From Pseudomonadales bacterium (GTDB taxonomy: Bacteria > Pseudomonadota > Gammaproteobacteria > Pseudomonadales > Azotimanducaceae), in NCBI GenBank assembly GCA_024234635.1, contig JACKNX010000010.1, positions 90,557 to 154,556 on the forward strand: a DNA stretch of 64,000 bases. Direction: 5' to 3'. The stretch's first letter is position 1, and the number at the start of each line of letters is the position of its first letter. Below are positions 51,422-60,254 of the stretch, in pieces. Under the pieces are notes generated by a model. It saw only the letters and a list, made by a program, of their open reading frames with translations, was not told the origin of the DNA and made no database searches. A program made the position numbers and the translations under genes.

Positions 51422-52996
51422 ATGGCACCACACTTACGTGCAGTACTGATTCTCGCGATTGCGCTGTGTGCCGGCTGCGAACCCGCCCCACCGGCAGGTC
51501 GGGCACCGCCATCCATCGCCCCCATGCTGACGGTGTACCAGCCCGTTGCCGTACCCGTGCAGGAGCCGGCACCCGAATATGCCAGCATCGACCTGAACCG
51601 CCGCCTGGAGGCCGCCCAGAAAAGCCCGCCACCGCCTGACAGCGAGGAAGCCGAGGCACCGCTGAATACCATCCCGGAAAGCGACGATAGCGTCACTGCG
51701 GACAGTGAAGAGGACTTTGCCACCCGCGTGCTGCGTCAGGGTCTGGACAAGGCAATCGCCCCGGATGCCGCCAACGGGACCGCCAGCGCGAGCGAGTCCG
51801 CCGCGCTTCCGGCGACGCCAACGCCCGAATTTGTCCTGGACAGGTTCCTGGGTGAGCCATTCGTACCCGGCACGCTGACTCAGCGACTGTGGCAGGCCGG
51901 TCAGGACTTTCACGGCACCACCATACCCACCCCGGTACTGGTCAACGTCGGCAAGGAGGACGGCCCCACGCTTTGCCTCACGGGCGCCATCCACGGCGAC
52001 GAACTCAACGGCATCAAGGCCGTACACCAGATCATGTACGAAACGGACCCGGACCGGCTGTCCGGCAAACTCATCGGCGTTCCCATCGTCAATCTGCAGG
52101 GCTTCCAGCGGCAGTCGCGCTACCTGCCGGACCGCCGCGATCTCAACCGCTATTTTCCAGGCAATCAGCGCGGCAGCTCCGCGGCCCGAATGGCGTTCAG
52201 CTTCTTTCGCGAAGTCATCCTCTATTGCGACGCCCTGGTTGACCTGCACACCGGATCATTCCATCGCACCAACCTGCCGCAGATCCGGGGTGATCTGACA
52301 AACGACGGCGTGCTGAAGCTCACCCGCGGGTTCGGCTCCATGGTCATCCTGCATGGCACCGGCGCACGCGGGACGCTGCGTTTCGCCGCCACGGCCTCCG
52401 GCATACCAGCCGTGACACTTGAAGCCGGCGAACCATTGCGCGTGGACGAATCCGCCGTGGAGGACTCCGTGCGCGCGATACAGTCGCTGATGTATGCGCT
52501 GGGCATGACGCGCAAACGCGTACGCGCCGGTACCCCGGAACCCTACTTCTATACCACCACGTGGCTCCGAGCGGACGGAGGCGGCATCCTGTCCAGCCAG
52601 GCCAGGCTCGGCGAAAAAGTGGAAGCGGGTGATCTCCTCGGCACCGTAACGGACCCGATCACCAACAAGGTGAGTAAAATCCGCAGCACGCGCAACGGTC
52701 GCATCCTGGGCATGGCCGTGAATCAGTTTGTCATGCCCGGATTCGCCGTCTATCACCTCGGCCTGCCAACGCCCAGGGAGGACATCGATCTGCTGCCCCT
52801 GGACGGCATGCAGGACTACTCCGACGATGACGGTGAATTCGTCGATGAAGGCGACCACATCCACCCGCTTGGCAACACCGTACCGCTGGTGCCCACCATT
52901 GACGGCCGGTTCATTCCCGACCCGAACGCCACCAGCAAGCCGGCGCAGACTGACAAGCCAGCCAATGCAGAAACCGAGAGCGAGGACGACTCGTGA
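51422..52996 (+). CDS. Succinylglutamate desuccinylase/aspartoacylase-like lipoprotein
   Basis: 524-residue exported protein. Signal with lipobox CAGC (Cys19) then a proline- and acid-rich linker (to about 140). The zinc peptidase-like domain of the M14/AspA group has AIHGDELNGIKAVHQI (His and Glu ligands, about 190) and ALVDLHTGSFHRTNLP (next His), then Arg-rich YLPDRRDLNRYFPGN. Members cleave N-acyl amino acids, glutathione-like peptides or cell-wall links. The tail (from about 470) is acidic. Periplasmic or outer-membrane location inferred. Confidence 0.86.
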   Translation: MAPHLRAVLILAIALCAGCEPAPPAGRAPPSIAPMLTVYQPVAVPVQEPAPEYASIDLNRRLEAAQKSPPPPDSEEAEAPLNTIPESDDSVTADSEEDFATRVLRQGLDKAIAPDAANGTASASESAALPATPTPEFVLDRFLGEPFVPGTLTQRLWQAGQDFHGTTIPTPVLVNVGKEDGPTLCLTGAIHGDELNGIKAVHQIMYETDPDRLSGKLIGVPIVNLQGFQRQSRYLPDRRDLNRYFPGNQRGSSAARMAFSFFREVILYCDALVDLHTGSFHRTNLPQIRGDLTNDGVLKLTRGFGSMVILHGTGARGTLRFAATASGIPAVTLEAGEPLRVDESAVEDSVRAIQSLMYALGMTRKRVRAGTPEPYFYTTTWLRADGGGILSSQARLGEKVEAGDLLGTVTDPITNKVSKIRSTRNGRILGMAVNQFVMPGFAVYHLGLPTPREDIDLLPLDGMQDYSDDDGEFVDEGDHIHPLGNTVPLVPTIDGRFIPDPNATSKPAQTDKPANAETESEDDS

Positions 52997-53018
52997 CCGA
53001 AGCGCGTGAATGCACCAC

Positions 53019-53678
53019 TCAGCGCCAGGCGAACTCCGGTTGCTCGAAATGCGCAACCCTGGTGTGCAGGCCGCGCAGGCAGACTTCCGCAAACTGATAG
53101 ATCACTGCCGCGGTCGGCGCCGCGATATGGTCCCGGCCTACCGGCATGCGCAGCACCGGGTGGGGGGAACTGCCCGAGGTCTCGAGTATCGGCGCATCCG
53201 GACGCATAAACTCGGTAACGGGAATGCGATGGACGGAAGCGACCTCCTCGGGATTGGGTTGCACTCCACGCGCATCGCCGGCCCAGACCACTACCGGTGA
53301 GATGACAAAGCCGGACCGGGTGACAAAATCGTCAAGCCGTCCGAGCACCGCTGCCGGCTCCACCGACAGGCCAATTTCCTCGTGCATCTCCCGCAAGGCG
53401 CAGGCTTCCACCGACTCGCCCGAATCCAGCCGCCCGCCGGGAAATGCCCACTGACCGGGATGATTGCGCAGCCGCGCGGAACGTCGCGTGAGCAGCAGCG
53501 CCGCGTCGTCTGTCCAGCGCTCGCCAATCGGCAGCCCCGGCAGATCCGCCCCGAAGCCCGTCGCCACCAGCGGCACCGCCACCGCGGCATGATGGTTTTC
53601 GCCCACATTGGCGTAACGCACGGGGAACCCCTGCAAGCGCGCAAGCAGTGTCTGTCGCAAATCGTCATCGCGTACCAT
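53019..53678 (-). CDS. Nudix hydrolase (CoA pyrophosphatase-like)
   Basis: 219-residue Nudix enzyme. The Nudix box GGRLDSGESVEACALREMHEEIGL spans about 81-104 and the upstream ALLLTRRSARLRNHPGQWAFPGG segment is the NuCoA-type signature, pointing to CoA or acyl-CoA diphosphate cleavage. ATG at 53678 fits length; the frame open further upstream overlaps the divergent EamA gene region. It is convergent with the lipoprotein gene, 22 nt apart. Confidence 0.92.
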   Translation of the reverse strand: MVRDDDLRQTLLARLQGFPVRYANVGENHHAAVAVPLVATGFGADLPGLPIGERWTDDAALLLTRRSARLRNHPGQWAFPGGRLDSGESVEACALREMHEEIGLSVEPAAVLGRLDDFVTRSGFVISPVVVWAGDARGVQPNPEEVASVHRIPVTEFMRPDAPILETSGSSPHPVLRMPVGRDHIAAPTAAVIYQFAEVCLRGLHTRVAHFEQPEFAWR

Positions 53679-53718
53679 GGACAAAGCATAACCAACAGCC
53701 GGACACGGAATACAGGCC

Positions 53719-54651
53719 GTGCGTGACGACACCCCGATTCCCGCAAGCACCACGCCGCATGCCAATGAACGGTTGGCGGTGCTGTTCGCGCTGAGCGCGG
53801 TAATGCTGTGGTCCACGGTGGCGACCGCCTTCAAACTCGCCCTGGTCCAGCTGGCGCCGGCAGATCTCCTGCTGCGCGCGTCCGCCGTGTCCGCGGCCTG
53901 CTTCTGGATTGCTGCGGCCATGCGCGGCGAGTGGCGGTTGCCGCGCGTTGCCTGGCCGCTTGCCCTGACCATGGGACTGCTCAATCCCGTGCTGTATTAC
54001 CTTGCCCTGTTCGAGGGGTACGCACGTCTGCCGGCGCAGATCGCCCAGCCGCTGAACTACACCTGGGTACTGATGCTGGCCATTCTGGCGGTGCCGCTGC
54101 TGCATCAGCCATTGCGCGCACGTACCGTGGCTGGCCTGGTCGTCAGCTATTGCGGTGTGCTGCTGGTGCTGAGCCAGGGCAGTTTCTCCGCCTGGCCAGC
54201 CTGGAACGGCACGGGCATCGTACTGATCCTGGCCTCAACGCTCCTGTGGGCGCTGTACTGGATCGTCGCCCGGCGCGCCGACACAATCGGCATCCCCCTG
54301 CTGGCCTGGAGCTTCACGCTTGCACTTCCGGCGCTGGCAGCCATCGTCATCTGGCAGGGACACGCGATCAACGCTGGCGATCTGCGACAGCTCGGACTCG
54401 TTGTCTGGATCGGTCTGGTGGAAATGGGCGTCACGTTCCTGCTGTGGCGGCGCGCCCTGGCGCTTACCCGCCACACCGCGCGGATTGGTCAGCTTGTCTT
54501 CCTGGCGCCGTTCCTCTCACTTTTCCTGATTGGCGCAATCCTCGGCGAGTCGGTCACGGCCTGGTCTGTTGGTGGCCTGGCCGTGATTGTCCTGGGCATC
54601 CTGGTCGCCGGCGCGCCGGACCAGACGCCGGAAAGCGACTCGACAGCTTGA
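53719..54651 (+). CDS. EamA-family (DMT) permease
   Basis: 310-residue inner-membrane transporter with ten helices in two EamA repeats. LFALSAVMLWSTVATAFKLAL opens the first repeat, and LILASTLLWALYWIVARRAD the second. The substrate is not known; relatives export amino acids or drugs. The start is GTG at 53719. Stop is 3 nt from the convergent crotonase gene. Confidence 0.9.
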   Translation: MRDDTPIPASTTPHANERLAVLFALSAVMLWSTVATAFKLALVQLAPADLLLRASAVSAACFWIAAAMRGEWRLPRVAWPLALTMGLLNPVLYYLALFEGYARLPAQIAQPLNYTWVLMLAILAVPLLHQPLRARTVAGLVVSYCGVLLVLSQGSFSAWPAWNGTGIVLILASTLLWALYWIVARRADTIGIPLLAWSFTLALPALAAIVIWQGHAINAGDLRQLGLVVWIGLVEMGVTFLLWRRALALTRHTARIGQLVFLAPFLSLFLIGAILGESVTAWSVGGLAVIVLGILVAGAPDQTPESDSTA

Positions 54652-54654
54652 GGA

Positions 54655-55443
54655 TCAGACGCCGCGAAACGCCGGCTTGCGCTTTTCCAGAAACGCCTTG
54701 ATGCCTTCCTGGCCGTCATGCGTGCGTACCATGTCGCCAATGGCACGCGCTTCCAGTTCCATCTGCGATTCCAGCGTCTGGTCGAAGGTACCGTTGAGCA
54801 GCGTCTTCACCGCGCCGAACGCCTGGGTTGGTCCGTTGGCGAGATCACGCGCCAGTTTCAACGCTTCCGGCATCACCTCGGCGTCGGGAACTACGCGGTT
54901 GACGATACCCCACTCCAGTGCTTCGGGTGCCTTCAGCAGACGGTTGGTCAGCATGAGTTCCCGCGTACGTCGGTCTCCGATCTTGCGGGGCATGTAGAAC
55001 GAGGAGCTGCCGTCCGGAGACAGTCCGGCGCGCGTATAAGCCATGGTGAACACCGCGGACTCCGCGCAGATGGCCAGATCACAGGCCATGACGAGACTGA
55101 AGCCGGCCCCTGCCGCGGTGCCATTGACGGCGGCAATGACCGGCGCGCGCCCCCGCGCCAGACGCGACAGCCCCACGTGCAGATCACCGGCCATTTCCAC
55201 GAGCAGGCGCCGGGCGTCGTCACCGGCGGCCGCGAAGGCACCCAGATCGCCACCCGCGCAGAACATGCGTCCCGCTCCGGTAATGACAACTGCCCGTACC
55301 GCGGTATCCGACTCGAGACGGGTGGCGGCCAGCGAGAACTCCCGCGCACACAGCGGACTCATGGCGTTCGCGGCGTCGGGCCGGTTGATGGTAATCGTCG
55401 CGACACCGGCATCGATGTCCACCTTCAGCGTTTCGAATTGCAT
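54655..55443 (-). CDS. Enoyl-CoA hydratase/isomerase family protein
   Basis: 262-residue crotonase-fold enzyme in beta-oxidation-type chemistry. N-terminal GVATITINRPDAANAM, oxyanion loops FCAGGDLGAF and NGTAAGAGFSLVMACDLA are conserved. The active-site segment reads GLSPDGSSSFYMP, as in PaaG-type isomerases with Asp in the second acidic place, so an isomerase is as likely as a hydratase. It lies 9 nt after the TetR gene on the same strand and is probably in one operon with it. Confidence 0.9.
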   Translation of the reverse strand: MQFETLKVDIDAGVATITINRPDAANAMSPLCAREFSLAATRLESDTAVRAVVITGAGRMFCAGGDLGAFAAAGDDARRLLVEMAGDLHVGLSRLARGRAPVIAAVNGTAAGAGFSLVMACDLAICAESAVFTMAYTRAGLSPDGSSSFYMPRKIGDRRTRELMLTNRLLKAPEALEWGIVNRVVPDAEVMPEALKLARDLANGPTQAFGAVKTLLNGTFDQTLESQMELEARAIGDMVRTHDGQEGIKAFLEKRKPAFRGV

Positions 55444-55452
55444 GCTCTTGGC

Positions 55453-56067
55453 TCAGCGGGAAGTACTGGCGCCTTTTACCGCATTCCACGCCGCGTCGGC
55501 AAACAGCGTCTCCACGCCACGCGGCGAAGGGGCATCGCCGGTGAGCCAGCGGCGCACGTACGCCTCGATCGGTCCGCTGATCAACGGTACGTAGGTATAC
55601 GGCGGCAGTTCCGCCAGTTGTCCATCCCGCACGAAGCGTGCGAACAGCGCAAAGACTTCGGCTATGTAGCGGCCGTGCAACTCGCGTTTGCGCGCGCGTC
55701 CTTCCGGTGAAAACTCGATGTCGCGTGCATGCAGGTAGCGCATGCGCTTCGGATGACGCACGCTCCAGTTGATATACCCCTGCACCACGCCCCGCACCGC
55801 GTCCTCGGCGCTCTCCGCCTTGCCCAGCCTTGCCAGCATGTAGGCATTGAACTCCTCGATGAGCGCCAGCCACAGGGCTTCCGCCACCCCTTCTTTACTG
55901 CCGAAGTGATGGTAAAGACTGCCTACGCTGCACCCCGCCTGGCGCTGGATATCCTGGATGGTGGCAGGCTCCACCCCGGTGGCGTCGAAACAGTCCAGCG
56001 CCGCGGAGAGGATCTCGCGCTTGCGGGCTTCGGTGGCGGGGCGGGTTCTGGCCGTGGTCATGGGCAC
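55453..56067 (-). CDS. TetR-family transcriptional regulator
   Basis: 204-residue regulator with an N-terminal helix-turn-helix (TIQDIQRQAGCSVGSLYHHFGSKEG, about 36-60) and an all-helical ligand domain with a YINWSVRHPKRMRYLHA stretch. It is divergent from the acyl-CoA dehydrogenase pair; a palindrome lies between the genes, suggesting that it represses both directions until an acyl-CoA-like ligand binds. Start at 56067; a second ATG at 56061 is also possible. Confidence 0.92.
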   Translation of the reverse strand: MPMTTARTRPATEARKREILSAALDCFDATGVEPATIQDIQRQAGCSVGSLYHHFGSKEGVAEALWLALIEEFNAYMLARLGKAESAEDAVRGVVQGYINWSVRHPKRMRYLHARDIEFSPEGRARKRELHGRYIAEVFALFARFVRDGQLAELPPYTYVPLISGPIEAYVRRWLTGDAPSPRGVETLFADAAWNAVKGASTSR

Positions 56068-56087
56068 ATGGTACCCACAAAGTATTG

Positions 56088-56111
56088 GAATATCGTTCTA
56101 GAATCGTATTC
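56088..56111. promoter_or_regulatory. 24-bp imperfect palindrome, likely TetR operator
   Basis: GAATA-TCG-TTCTAGAA-TCG-TATTC, with the outer and central arms symmetrical, lies in the 91-nt gap between the TetR gene and the acyl-CoA dehydrogenase gene. The size and placing suit a TetR dimer pair controlling both promoters. Confidence 0.65.
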
Positions 56112-56158
56112 GGTCGTGAGCTAGTCTTGGCGCTCCAGAAATTGCGTCGGAGACCCAG

Positions 56159-57352
56159 ATGGACATCGACCTGAGCCCGGACGATCTCGCCTTTCAGAAA
56201 GCGGTGGAGACCTTCCTGGACGACAACGCCTACAAGCCCGGCACCGACTATTTCGCCTGGCGACTCGACTGGTTCGCGAAAGCCCGGGAAAAAGGCGGCT
56301 GGGACGTACCCAAGTGGCCCACCGCGTTCGGCGGCCCCGGCTGGTCGCCCACCCAGCATTACATCTGGCAACGCGCCACGGCCACCCGCCAGACACCCAT
56401 GGACCTGCCGTTCGGGCCTGTCATGCTGGCGCCGATGCTCATGCAATACGGCACCCCGGAGCAGCAGGAACGCTTCCTTCCGGATATCCGCGCCCGCCGC
56501 GTGAACTGGTGTCAGGGCTATTCGGAGCCCGGCGCGGGGTCGGACCTTGCGAACCTGAAAACGCGCGCGGAGCTCAGCGCGGACGGCTCGCACTACGTGG
56601 TCAATGGCACCAAGATCTGGACCACCGCCGCGCACATGGCGGACTGGATCTTCTGCCTCACCCGCACCAGCGACACCGGCCGCAAACAGGAAGGCATCAC
56701 GTTCCTGCTGTTCCCCATGAAGCAGGCAGGCGTGGAAGTGAAGCCCATCATTACACTGGGCGGCGCGCACACCGTGAACATGGTGCACATCACCGACGTC
56801 AAGGTGCCCGTCGAGAACCGCGTGGGTGAAGAAGGCAAGGGCTGGGCCGTGGCCAAGGGTCTGCTGCAGCATGAGCGCACCGGTATCGCCGGTATCTCCA
56901 ACTCCCTCGTGGCGCTTGAACGCCTGAAGAAACGCGCGGCGAGCGTCACTCGTCCGAATGGCACGCTGCTGGACGATCCGGGTTTTCGCACCAAGATCGC
57001 GGAACTGGAAATCGATCTCATGGCCACTGAATACACCGAGCTGCGCAGCCTTGCCGCTGCTTCCAGCGGCGCGGCTCCCGGCCCGGAATCATCGATCCTC
57101 AAACTGAAAGGCACGGACATCCAGCAACGGCTGCAAAAACTGACGATGCAGGCCGGGGGCCTGTTCTCAGCGGCCTGGGGCGGCGGGAAAGTGGGGCCAT
57201 CTTTCGCCCGCGAAGGCATGAGCGGGTATCTCTCCAGTCGCGCCTACACCATCTACGGCGGCGCCAGCGAGGTGCAGAAAGACGTGATCGCCAAGAATGT
57301 CCTGGGCATCGCCAGGTCCGAAACGCGAATGAACAAACGGGGTGACAAATGA
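56159..57352 (+). CDS. Acyl-CoA dehydrogenase, first of a coupled pair
   Basis: 397-residue FAD-dependent acyl-CoA dehydrogenase. FAD-binding segments GYSEPGAGSDLANLKTRA and GTKIWTTAAHMADWI are clear. At the place of the usual catalytic Glu (YEG) the sequence reads YTIYGGASEVQ, so the base is Gly; in the steroid-type alpha2-beta2 enzymes the base lies elsewhere or in the partner. The next gene starts in its last codon (ATGA). The pair probably forms a heterotetramer for a bulky acyl-CoA. Promoter includes the TetR operator. Confidence 0.92.
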   Translation: MDIDLSPDDLAFQKAVETFLDDNAYKPGTDYFAWRLDWFAKAREKGGWDVPKWPTAFGGPGWSPTQHYIWQRATATRQTPMDLPFGPVMLAPMLMQYGTPEQQERFLPDIRARRVNWCQGYSEPGAGSDLANLKTRAELSADGSHYVVNGTKIWTTAAHMADWIFCLTRTSDTGRKQEGITFLLFPMKQAGVEVKPIITLGGAHTVNMVHITDVKVPVENRVGEEGKGWAVAKGLLQHERTGIAGISNSLVALERLKKRAASVTRPNGTLLDDPGFRTKIAELEIDLMATEYTELRSLAAASSGAAPGPESSILKLKGTDIQQRLQKLTMQAGGLFSAAWGGGKVGPSFAREGMSGYLSSRAYTIYGGASEVQKDVIAKNVLGIARSETRMNKRGDK

Positions 57353-58473
57353 ACTTTGACCTCAGCGAGGAACAACAGCTTATCGTCGATAGCGTGCGTC
57401 GGTTTGTTGACGACAACTACGATCTCGAAAAGCGGAAAAAATACACCTCATCCACGCGCGGGTTTGGCGACGACAACTGGAGGACCATGGCGGAGCTGGG
57501 CTGGCTGGGGCTGCCTTTCGGAGAAGCCGATGGCGGTTTCGGCGGCAACCAGATCGACGTCATGCTGGTGATGGAGCAGTTCGGTCGCGGGCTCGTGGTG
57601 GAGCCCTACCTGCCGTCCGTAGTCCTCGGTGGCGGCGCCGTACGTCGCGGTGGCAGCGCGGCGCTGCGCAGCACCATCGTCCCGGCAATCATTGACGGTT
57701 CCGCCCAGCTGGCGCTGGCCACGATGGAGGACCAGTCCCGCTTCGATCTCAACGATGTGCTGACCAGGGCCGGCGATGACGGCGATCACTGGACGCTGAG
57801 CGGCAGCAAGACCATGGTAATCAACGGCGGCAGCGCCACGCACCTGGTGGTTTCCTGCCGCACGGCCGGCGCGCAGTACGACGAAGCCGGGATAACGCTA
57901 CTGCTCGTCGATGCCACGGCCAGCGGTGTGGAGCACCGGAGCTTCGCAACCGTGGATGGCTTGCAGGCAGCGGAGATCACTTTCAACAACGTACAGGTGC
58001 CACGCGACAATACCCTGGGAGAGCCCGGCAATGGCTACGCCCTGCTGCATGACGTAATGCTCGATGGCATTCTCGCCATCTGCGCCGAAGCCGTGGGGGC
58101 GATGGAGATGCTGTACAAGGACACCATCGAGTACACGCAACAGCGTGTGCAGTTCGACCATCCACTCTCCGACTTCCAGGTACTGCAACACCGCATGGTG
58201 GAAATGTTCATGGAGTACGAGCAGTGCAAGTCGATGCTGCTGCGCGCGACGATGGAGGTGGCGGCGTCAGGCAGCGGCGCCACGCGCACGGTGCACGCCC
58301 TGAAGGCTCTGGTAGGCAAACAGGCGATCTTCGTGGGCGAAAACGCGGTGCAGCTGCACGGCGGCATGGGCATGACGGAGGAGCTGCGCATCGGTCACTA
58401 CTTCAAGCGCCTGCTTGTGATCGACGCCATGTTCGGCAATGCCGATCATCACCTGTACCGGTTCGCCGCCTGA
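57349..58473 (+). CDS. Acyl-CoA dehydrogenase, second of a coupled pair
   Basis: 374-residue acyl-CoA dehydrogenase family protein, more divergent than its neighbour. The N-terminal helical part LSEEQQLIVDSVRRFVDDNY and the middle beta domain are visible; FAD-contact motif is altered (LSGSKTMVINGGSATHLVV). C-terminal VQLHGGMGMTEELRIGHYFKRL is conserved. Its start overlaps the first dehydrogenase by ATGA, matching pairs known from cholesterol and bile-acid catabolism. Followed by a hairpin and SDR gene. Confidence 0.92.
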   Translation: MNFDLSEEQQLIVDSVRRFVDDNYDLEKRKKYTSSTRGFGDDNWRTMAELGWLGLPFGEADGGFGGNQIDVMLVMEQFGRGLVVEPYLPSVVLGGGAVRRGGSAALRSTIVPAIIDGSAQLALATMEDQSRFDLNDVLTRAGDDGDHWTLSGSKTMVINGGSATHLVVSCRTAGAQYDEAGITLLLVDATASGVEHRSFATVDGLQAAEITFNNVQVPRDNTLGEPGNGYALLHDVMLDGILAICAEAVGAMEMLYKDTIEYTQQRVQFDHPLSDFQVLQHRMVEMFMEYEQCKSMLLRATMEVAASGSGATRTVHALKALVGKQAIFVGENAVQLHGGMGMTEELRIGHYFKRLLVIDAMFGNADHHLYRFAA

Positions 58474-58487
58474 CCGAGGCCTGATCG

Positions 58488-58507
58488 GGTTGCCCTGCGG
58501 GGCAACC
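58488..58507. terminator. Hairpin after the acyl-CoA dehydrogenase pair
   Basis: GGTTGCCC pairs with GGGCAACC over a TGCG loop, 15 nt after the second dehydrogenase stop. No T-run; could be attenuating rather than final, since an SDR gene follows in the same direction. Confidence 0.5.
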
Positions 58508-58654
58508 TGATGCCCGGGCAGGTTCCATTTTCACGGATTCTTCCCCGACGCATCGCATTTCCCTCGCCCCACCTGCACTCGCCAGTATAATTCCCGGCCC
58601 GATGGAGGATGCTCCGGCATCTCGCCATCCAATGCACATGAAGGGAGAGAGGGG

Positions 58655-59461
58655 ATGACGCTACGTGATCGAAGAGTGCTGGTGACTGGTGGCGCTCGCG
58701 GGATCGGTCGGGGCATCGCCCGTGCCTGCCTGCAGGCGGGCGCCCGCGTGATGATCGCTGACCTGCCGGCCCGCGAAGAGGCGTGGAAGTACCAGCTTGC
58801 CGGCAGCGCGGAACTGGCGAACACCGTTGCCGAACTCTCCGCCCTGGGTGATGTCGCCAGTGCTACCGTGGACGTCACGGACGCCGACAGCTGCGCGGAC
58901 GCCGTCGCCGCCATGGTCGCACGCTTTGGCGGCCTGGACGTGCTCGTCAACAACGCCGGCATCGTCGGCTCGGGGCCCGTGGAGACATTCGATGAAGCGC
59001 AGTGGGACCGCATCTTCGCCGTCAATACCAAGGGTATCTTCCTGATGACGCGTGCCGCGCTTGGCGAGCTGCGCAAATCGTCCAGCGCCTGCGTTGTGAA
59101 TACCGCCTCCATCGCGGGCAAAAAGGGCTTCCCCAACATGAGCGCGTACTGCGGCTCCAAATTTGCCGCCATCGGCATCACGCAGGCCATGGCCGGCGAG
59201 TTCGCCGCTGACGGCATCCGCGTCAATGCCATCTGCCCCGGCTTTGTTGGCACCGCCATGTGGCTCGAACACCTGCTGCCGACCAATGCCACCGACAACA
59301 CCGGCAAAGACGCCGACTTCAACGCGCTGATGGCGACGATGGTGCCATTGAAGCGCCCCCAGACGGCGGAGGATATGGGCCAGGCCGTCGTTTACCTCGC
59401 AAGTGCACCAAATGTCACCGGCATCGCCCTGTCGGTGGCCGGTGGTTTCGAGATGAACTGA
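58655..59461 (+). CDS. Short-chain dehydrogenase/reductase
   Basis: 268-residue classical SDR. VTGGARGIGRG (10-20), NNAGIVGSG and the YCGSKFAA catalytic pair are present; MIADLPAREE after beta 2 has the NAD-type Asp. GGAGAGAGGGG lies right before the ATG. A TATAAT sequence (58586-58591) 60 nt upstream is a possible -10. Its last base is the first of the next gene's ATG (TGATG). May act on a hydroxyacyl-CoA from the dehydrogenase pair. Confidence 0.92.
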   Translation: MTLRDRRVLVTGGARGIGRGIARACLQAGARVMIADLPAREEAWKYQLAGSAELANTVAELSALGDVASATVDVTDADSCADAVAAMVARFGGLDVLVNNAGIVGSGPVETFDEAQWDRIFAVNTKGIFLMTRAALGELRKSSSACVVNTASIAGKKGFPNMSAYCGSKFAAIGITQAMAGEFAADGIRVNAICPGFVGTAMWLEHLLPTNATDNTGKDADFNALMATMVPLKRPQTAEDMGQAVVYLASAPNVTGIALSVAGGFEMN

Positions 59462-60252
59462 TGCGTTTCCTCAGAGATCCGCTGGTGGCGTTCCTCGCCG
59501 CTGGGGCCGTGCTGCTGCTCGCGAGCCGCTGGTGGAGCGGCAGCGATACCAGCGAACGCATCGTGGTCAGCGACGGCGTGCGCGCACGCCTGTCGGACCA
59601 GTGGCAGATGCAGATGCGGCGCCTCCCGACCGCTGAGGAACTTGCCGGTCTGGTGGATGCATTCATCCGCGAGGAGATCTACTACCGCGAGGCCATGCGC
59701 ATGGGCCTGGATGCAGACGACACCATCGTGCGACGACGCCTGGTGCAGAAGCTGACCTTCCTCACGGAAGACATCGCCACGGCGGCGCAACCGGACGATG
59801 CAGCGCTTCTGGCCTGGTATGACGCACACCCGGATGCCTGTTCGCGGCCGCCACGCATGTCCTTCGAACATCGCTACTTCAGCGTCGATCGCCGCGAGAA
59901 TGCCCAGGAGGACGCCACGGCCGCCCTCGCGGACGCCACGCAGGCCGGCGATCCGTTCATGCTTCAGCGCAGCTATGCCCAGCGTGCCGAACGGGAAATC
60001 GGCGACCTGTTCGGCCGCACGTTCGCCTCTGAGTTGTTCACACTGGAACCTGGCGACTGGCAGGGACCGATCCGTTCGGCCTACGGCTGGCACCTGGTGC
60101 GTATCAGCGAAAAGCTGCCAGCCGCGCGCATCCCCTTCGCGGAATGTCGCGACAGAGTACTGGCGGATCTGCAGATGCAGGCGCGCAAGGAAGCCAACGA
60201 TGCCTACTATCAGGAGCTTCTCTCACGCTACACCGTGGTGACGGAGCCCTGA
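59461..60252 (+). CDS. PpiC/SurA-type peptidyl-prolyl isomerase family protein
   Basis: 263-residue envelope protein with an N-terminal hydrophobic anchor (LVAFLAAGAVLLLASRW). A helical chaperone-like part is followed at about 130-235 by a parvulin domain, ending in GPIRSAYGWHLVRISEK. Such proteins commonly sit beside HupE/UreJ genes, as here, and may help fold or stabilise it. Coupled to the SDR gene by one shared base and 2 nt before HupE. Confidence 0.88.
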   Translation: MRFLRDPLVAFLAAGAVLLLASRWWSGSDTSERIVVSDGVRARLSDQWQMQMRRLPTAEELAGLVDAFIREEIYYREAMRMGLDADDTIVRRRLVQKLTFLTEDIATAAQPDDAALLAWYDAHPDACSRPPRMSFEHRYFSVDRRENAQEDATAALADATQAGDPFMLQRSYAQRAEREIGDLFGRTFASELFTLEPGDWQGPIRSAYGWHLVRISEKLPAARIPFAECRDRVLADLQMQARKEANDAYYQELLSRYTVVTEP

Positions 60253-60254
60253 CC

